Source of the DNA: an uncultured Pseudomonadota bacterium | GTDB taxonomy: Bacteria; Pseudomonadota; Gammaproteobacteria; Burkholderiales; Thiobacillaceae | DNA length: 8,047 nt | NCBI GenBank assembly: GCA_903883985.1 | Contig: CAISDD010000549.1 | Coordinates: 1-8,047, forward strand | Direction: 5' to 3' | Shown: piece after piece, positions 6,054 to 8,047 of the stretch | Numbering within the stretch: position 1 is the stretch's first letter | Layout: each line of letters starts with the position of its first letter | Notes under the pieces: model-generated | What the model saw: only the letters and a program-made list of their open reading frames with translations | Told to the model about the DNA's origin: nothing | Database searches by the model: none | Position numbers and translations under genes: made by a program

Positions 6054-7254
6054 AGTGCACTAGACGATTCATGTCGATGATGGGTTCCAGGGTGGCCAGC
6101 ACGATGACCAGCACCACGCCACCCATGATGAGGATCAGAAGTGGCTCCAGCACCGCAGTCAGCGCGGATAGCCGCGTTTCGGCCGACAGTTCCTGCTGTC
6201 GTGCGGCCTGTTCCAGCACCCGTGCGAGTTCGCCGCTGGCCTCGCCGCTGGCCACCAGATGCAGCAGCATGCCAGGGAAGACTCCGCTCTGTTTCAGGGA
6301 GCGGCTGATGTTCTGCCCTTCGCGCACGCGCGCCGCCGCATCCGCCGTGGCGCGGCGAAACACCTCGTCATCCAGGGATGCGCCGGCGTAGCCCAGGGCG
6401 TTGATGATGGGCACGCCGCTGCCCACCAGCACGGACAGGGTATTGGCAAAACGGGCGCTGGCCAGGCTGCTGCGCAAGCTGCCGATGATGGGCAGGCGCA
6501 GCAGGAAGTGGTGCCAACGCAGTCGGATCGCCTCTATGGCCAGCAGCCGACGCGCGGTGATGCCCCCGCCCACCGCCAGGATCAGCCCGACCCACCAGGT
6601 TTCCCGAACGAGGTCGGATACCACGATCAGCGCACGGGTCAGCCAGGGTAGCGTCTGCCGCGACTGCTCGAACACGGCGACCACCTGGGGCACGACATAG
6701 GTCAGCAGCACGCCGATCACCAGGAAAGCCACCAGGGTGACGATGATCGGGTAGATCAGCGCCACCCCCACTTTCTGGCGAAGGGCCTGGCCACGCTCGA
6801 GATATTCGGCCAGCCGCTCCATCACCGGAGAGAGCGCGCCGGCTTCTTCTCCAGCCTGGATGATGGCGGCGTAATAGCGGGGGAAGGCGCGCGTATGGCG
6901 GGCGAGGGTATGCCCCAGCCCCTGGCCGGCCAGGACATCCTGATGCACGCTGGCCAGCACGGCGCGCAGTTTGTCCGAGTCTTCCTGCTCCACCAGGGCG
7001 GCCAGGGCGCGTTCGATGTTCAGGCCCGCCATCAGTAGGGTGGCGAACTGGCGCGAGAACAGGGCCAAGGCCAGGGTCGGGATGTGGCGATCACTCTTGC
7101 CTGCCGCGTTGGGGGCGTCGCGCGCCACCACTTCCTCGGGAAGCAGACCCTGTTCCCGCAGGCGTGCGCGCGCCGCGCGGGCGTGCTCCGCCTCCATCTC
7201 GCCACGGTGACGCGTGCCCTGGGCATCCAGCGCGACGTAGCGCCAGACACTCAC
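6052..7254 (-). CDS. gspF: Type II secretion inner-membrane platform protein GspF
   Basis: This 400-residue polytopic membrane protein has an N-terminal cytoplasmic segment starting MSVWRYVALDAQG, followed by two tandem T2SF domains (about 66-190 and 270-392). Membrane helices are at about 165-190, 217-235 and 368-390. Family motifs are SRQFATLLMAGLNIERAL (67-84), the GEEAGAL loop (135-141), ALIYPI (165-170), its domain-2 counterpart ASGEASGELA (335-344) and VLEPLLILIMGG (368-379). GspF contacts GspE and GspL and is thought to transmit ATPase motion to the pseudopilus. Length is typical. The start is GTG at 7252-7254: an in-frame stop at 7267-7269 rules out an earlier start, and the N-terminus aligns with known GspF. 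Only a weak GGGG tract lies upstream. Unlike other junctions in the operon, it is separated from gspE by about 180 bp. Confidence 0.96.
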   Translation of the reverse strand: MSVWRYVALDAQGTRHRGEMEAEHARAARARLREQGLLPEEVVARDAPNAAGKSDRHIPTLALALFSRQFATLLMAGLNIERALAALVEQEDSDKLRAVLASVHQDVLAGQGLGHTLARHTRAFPRYYAAIIQAGEEAGALSPVMERLAEYLERGQALRQKVGVALIYPIIVTLVAFLVIGVLLTYVVPQVVAVFEQSRQTLPWLTRALIVVSDLVRETWWVGLILAVGGGITARRLLAIEAIRLRWHHFLLRLPIIGSLRSSLASARFANTLSVLVGSGVPIINALGYAGASLDDEVFRRATADAAARVREGQNISRSLKQSGVFPGMLLHLVASGEASGELARVLEQAARQQELSAETRLSALTAVLEPLLILIMGGVVLVIVLATLEPIIDMNRLVH

Positions 7255-7429
7255 CGAGGCACCCCGTCAGGGCAGCGACTGATCCCTCCCTTTCCCAAAG
7301 GGGGGTTAGGGGGGACTTGTCTTCCGTTGCCCGAGCCAGCCCCAGATGAATCCCTGATGAAGCCCCTACCCTTCGGTACCCCCGCCCCCATTTGGAAAAG
7401 GATGGAGCCAGCCGAACAAACGTGGTGGG
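7254..7429. repeat. Possible small inserted repeat element between gspE and gspF
   Basis: This 176-bp stretch fills the gap between gspE and gspF, genes that would be expected to abut given the rest of the operon. The hexamer CACTCA (TGAGTG on the minus strand) flanks it at 7248-7253 and 7430-7435, as a target duplication would. The left third holds a G/C-rich repeat (7283-7318); the middle has a GATGAA direct repeat (7345-7350 and 7356-7361). No clear terminal inverted repeats or transposase are present, so any movement would have been non-autonomous. Insertion is inferred, not shown. Confidence 0.35.
7283..7318. repeat. G/C-rich intergenic repeat (CCCCCCTAACCCCCC type)
   Basis: On the minus strand the element reads AAGTCCCCCCTAACCCCCC, then TTTGGGAAAGGGAGGGAT. 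The core can form a hairpin CCCTTT/AAAGGG (7288-7293 with 7297-7302, loop CCC). Sequences of this form are common dispersed intergenic repeats in proteobacteria and often give spurious translations such as PLxPLGKGG. Multicopy status in this genome is inferred. It lies 28 nt upstream of the gspF start, inside what should be a continuous operon. Confidence 0.6.
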
Positions 7430-7432
7430 CAC

Positions 7433-8047
7433 TCATGCCGCCTCCCGCGTGACCCTCAGCACTTCCTCGATGGAGGTTTCTCCCGCGAGCACCCAGCGCA
7501 GGCCATCCTCGCGCAGCAGACGCATGCCGTGGCTCGCCGCGTACTGGCGCAGCAGGTGCTCGCCGGCGTCGTCATGGATCAGGCGTCGCAGCGATTCGTC
7601 CACTTTCATGAGTTCGTAGAGGCCGGTGCGGCCGCGGTAGCCGGTCTGGTTGCACTGCTCGCAGCCGCAGGCAAGATAGGCCTGTGCTGGCGGCTCGCTG
7701 CCGCTCAAGGTTGACCATTCCTGGGCGCTGGGCGGGTAGGCCGTCTTGCAATGCGGGCAGAGGCGGCGCACCAGGCGTTGCGCCAGCACGCCGATCAGGC
7801 TCGAACCCAGGAGAAAGGGCTCGATGCCCATGTCCTTCAAGCGAGTCACGGCGCTGACCGCGTCGTTGGTGTGCAAGGTGGCGATCACCAGGTGGCCGGT
7901 CAGGCTGGCCTGGACGGCGATCTGCGCGGTTTCCAGGTCGCGGATCTCACCCACCAGGATGACATCCGGGTCCTGGCGCAAGATGGAGCGCAAGGCGCGC
8001 GCGAAGCTCATGTCGACGCGGGCATTGACCTGGGTCTGGCCGATGCC
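7433..8047 (-). CDS. gspE: Type II secretion ATPase GspE (3' part)
   Basis: The frame runs off the right edge and encodes the last 204 residues of a protein usually about 500-570 long. It begins GIGQTQVNARVDMSFARALR and is followed by QDPDVILVGEIRDLETA, which holds the Walker B glutamate and the flanking arginine of the secretion ATPase family. The His box GHLVIATLHTNDA follows (51-63). A zinc-binding module then spans residues 97-132 of the fragment, with CPHC and GCEQC, followed by the conserved GYRGRTGLYE. The Walker A loop and N-terminal domains lie outside the window. GspE is the cytoplasmic hexameric ATPase that powers pseudopilus extension. The related PilB is unlikely because gspF to gspN follow directly. 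One extra cysteine (residue 127) lies two before the second CxxC pair. Confidence 0.96.
   Translation of the reverse strand, partial: GIGQTQVNARVDMSFARALRSILRQDPDVILVGEIRDLETAQIAVQASLTGHLVIATLHTNDAVSAVTRLKDMGIEPFLLGSSLIGVLAQRLVRRLCPHCKTAYPPSAQEWSTLSGSEPPAQAYLACGCEQCNQTGYRGRTGLYELMKVDESLRRLIHDDAGEHLLRQYAASHGMRLLREDGLRWVLAGETSIEEVLRVTREAA

Larger units (their letters stand above)
7251..7436 (-). other. 61-codon open frame bridging gspE and gspF (doubtful as a gene)
   Basis: On the minus strand an ATG at 7434-7436 overlaps the gspE TGA (7433-7435) as ATGA. The frame stays open for 61 codons and ends at TGA 7251-7253, overlapping the gspF GTG (7252-7254) as GTGA. The predicted peptide starts MSAHHVCSAGSILFQ, is rich in Gly, Pro and Arg, and contains PPNPPLGKGG, the translation of the embedded repeat. 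It resembles no protein family I know, and low-complexity repeat translations like this are usually not real proteins. If ribosomes do traverse it, it could keep gspF translation coupled to gspE. The exact fit at both ends is visible in the sequence; any function is speculation. Confidence 0.25.

Noticed and set aside
5427..6080. 217-codon plus-strand frame opposite gspG and gspH
   Set aside because: Antisense to two genes with textbook prepilin signatures; no ribosome site or domain seen.
7091..7432. 113-codon minus-strand frame starting just after gspE and overlapping gspF out of frame
   Set aside because: Most of it is an alternative frame of gspF and the repeat; the 61-codon frame fits the junctions better, and even that is doubtful as a gene.
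7255..7432. An internal promoter for gspF-N within the gap
   Set aside because: On the minus strand a TTGTTC can be found, but nothing close to TATAAT lies at suitable spacing; the region is too G/C-rich to support a call.

Overview
The window looks like ordinary chromosome from a GC-rich proteobacterium, most likely a beta- or gammaproteobacterium. Three things point there: the radC–rpmB–rpmG order, the zinc-free L33 that closely resembles the enterobacterial protein, and a type II secretion (T2SS) cluster that includes gspN. The lineage is inferred from gene content and protein resemblance only; no search was run.

Left end (1–780, plus strand): the last 18 codons of radC, a strong-looking sigma-70-type promoter whose -35 box overlaps the radC stop, then rpmB (L28) and rpmG (L33) as a two-gene operon. 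Positions 546–780 hold no gene. They contain a 14-bp-stem hairpin with T/A tracts on both sides, suited to terminate both convergent transcripts, and a G/C-rich palindromic intergenic repeat.

Rest of the window (781–8047, minus strand): a T2SS operon read right to left as gspE (3' part only), gspF, gspG, gspH, gspI, gspJ, gspK, gspL, gspM and gspN. GspE is the cytoplasmic ATPase and GspF the inner-membrane platform. GspG is the major pseudopilin, and GspH, I, J and K are the minor pseudopilins. GspL and GspM anchor the ATPase and connect it to the platform; GspN is an accessory membrane protein. From gspF onward the genes are packed with overlaps of 4–29 nt or a 10-nt gap, so they are probably co-transcribed and translationally coupled. 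gspC, gspD and the prepilin peptidase gene are not in the window; gspC and gspD may lie upstream of gspE, beyond the right edge.

The one clear break in this packing is between gspE and gspF (7255–7432). It carries a second G/C-rich repeat and is bridged by a 61-codon open frame that overlaps the gspE stop and the gspF GTG start by 4 nt each. The hexamer TGAGTG (minus strand) occurs at both edges. This suggests a small repeat element inserted at an ancestral ATGA junction. I see no novel defence, mobile or biosynthetic system here; the most interesting observation is this possible insertion scar.
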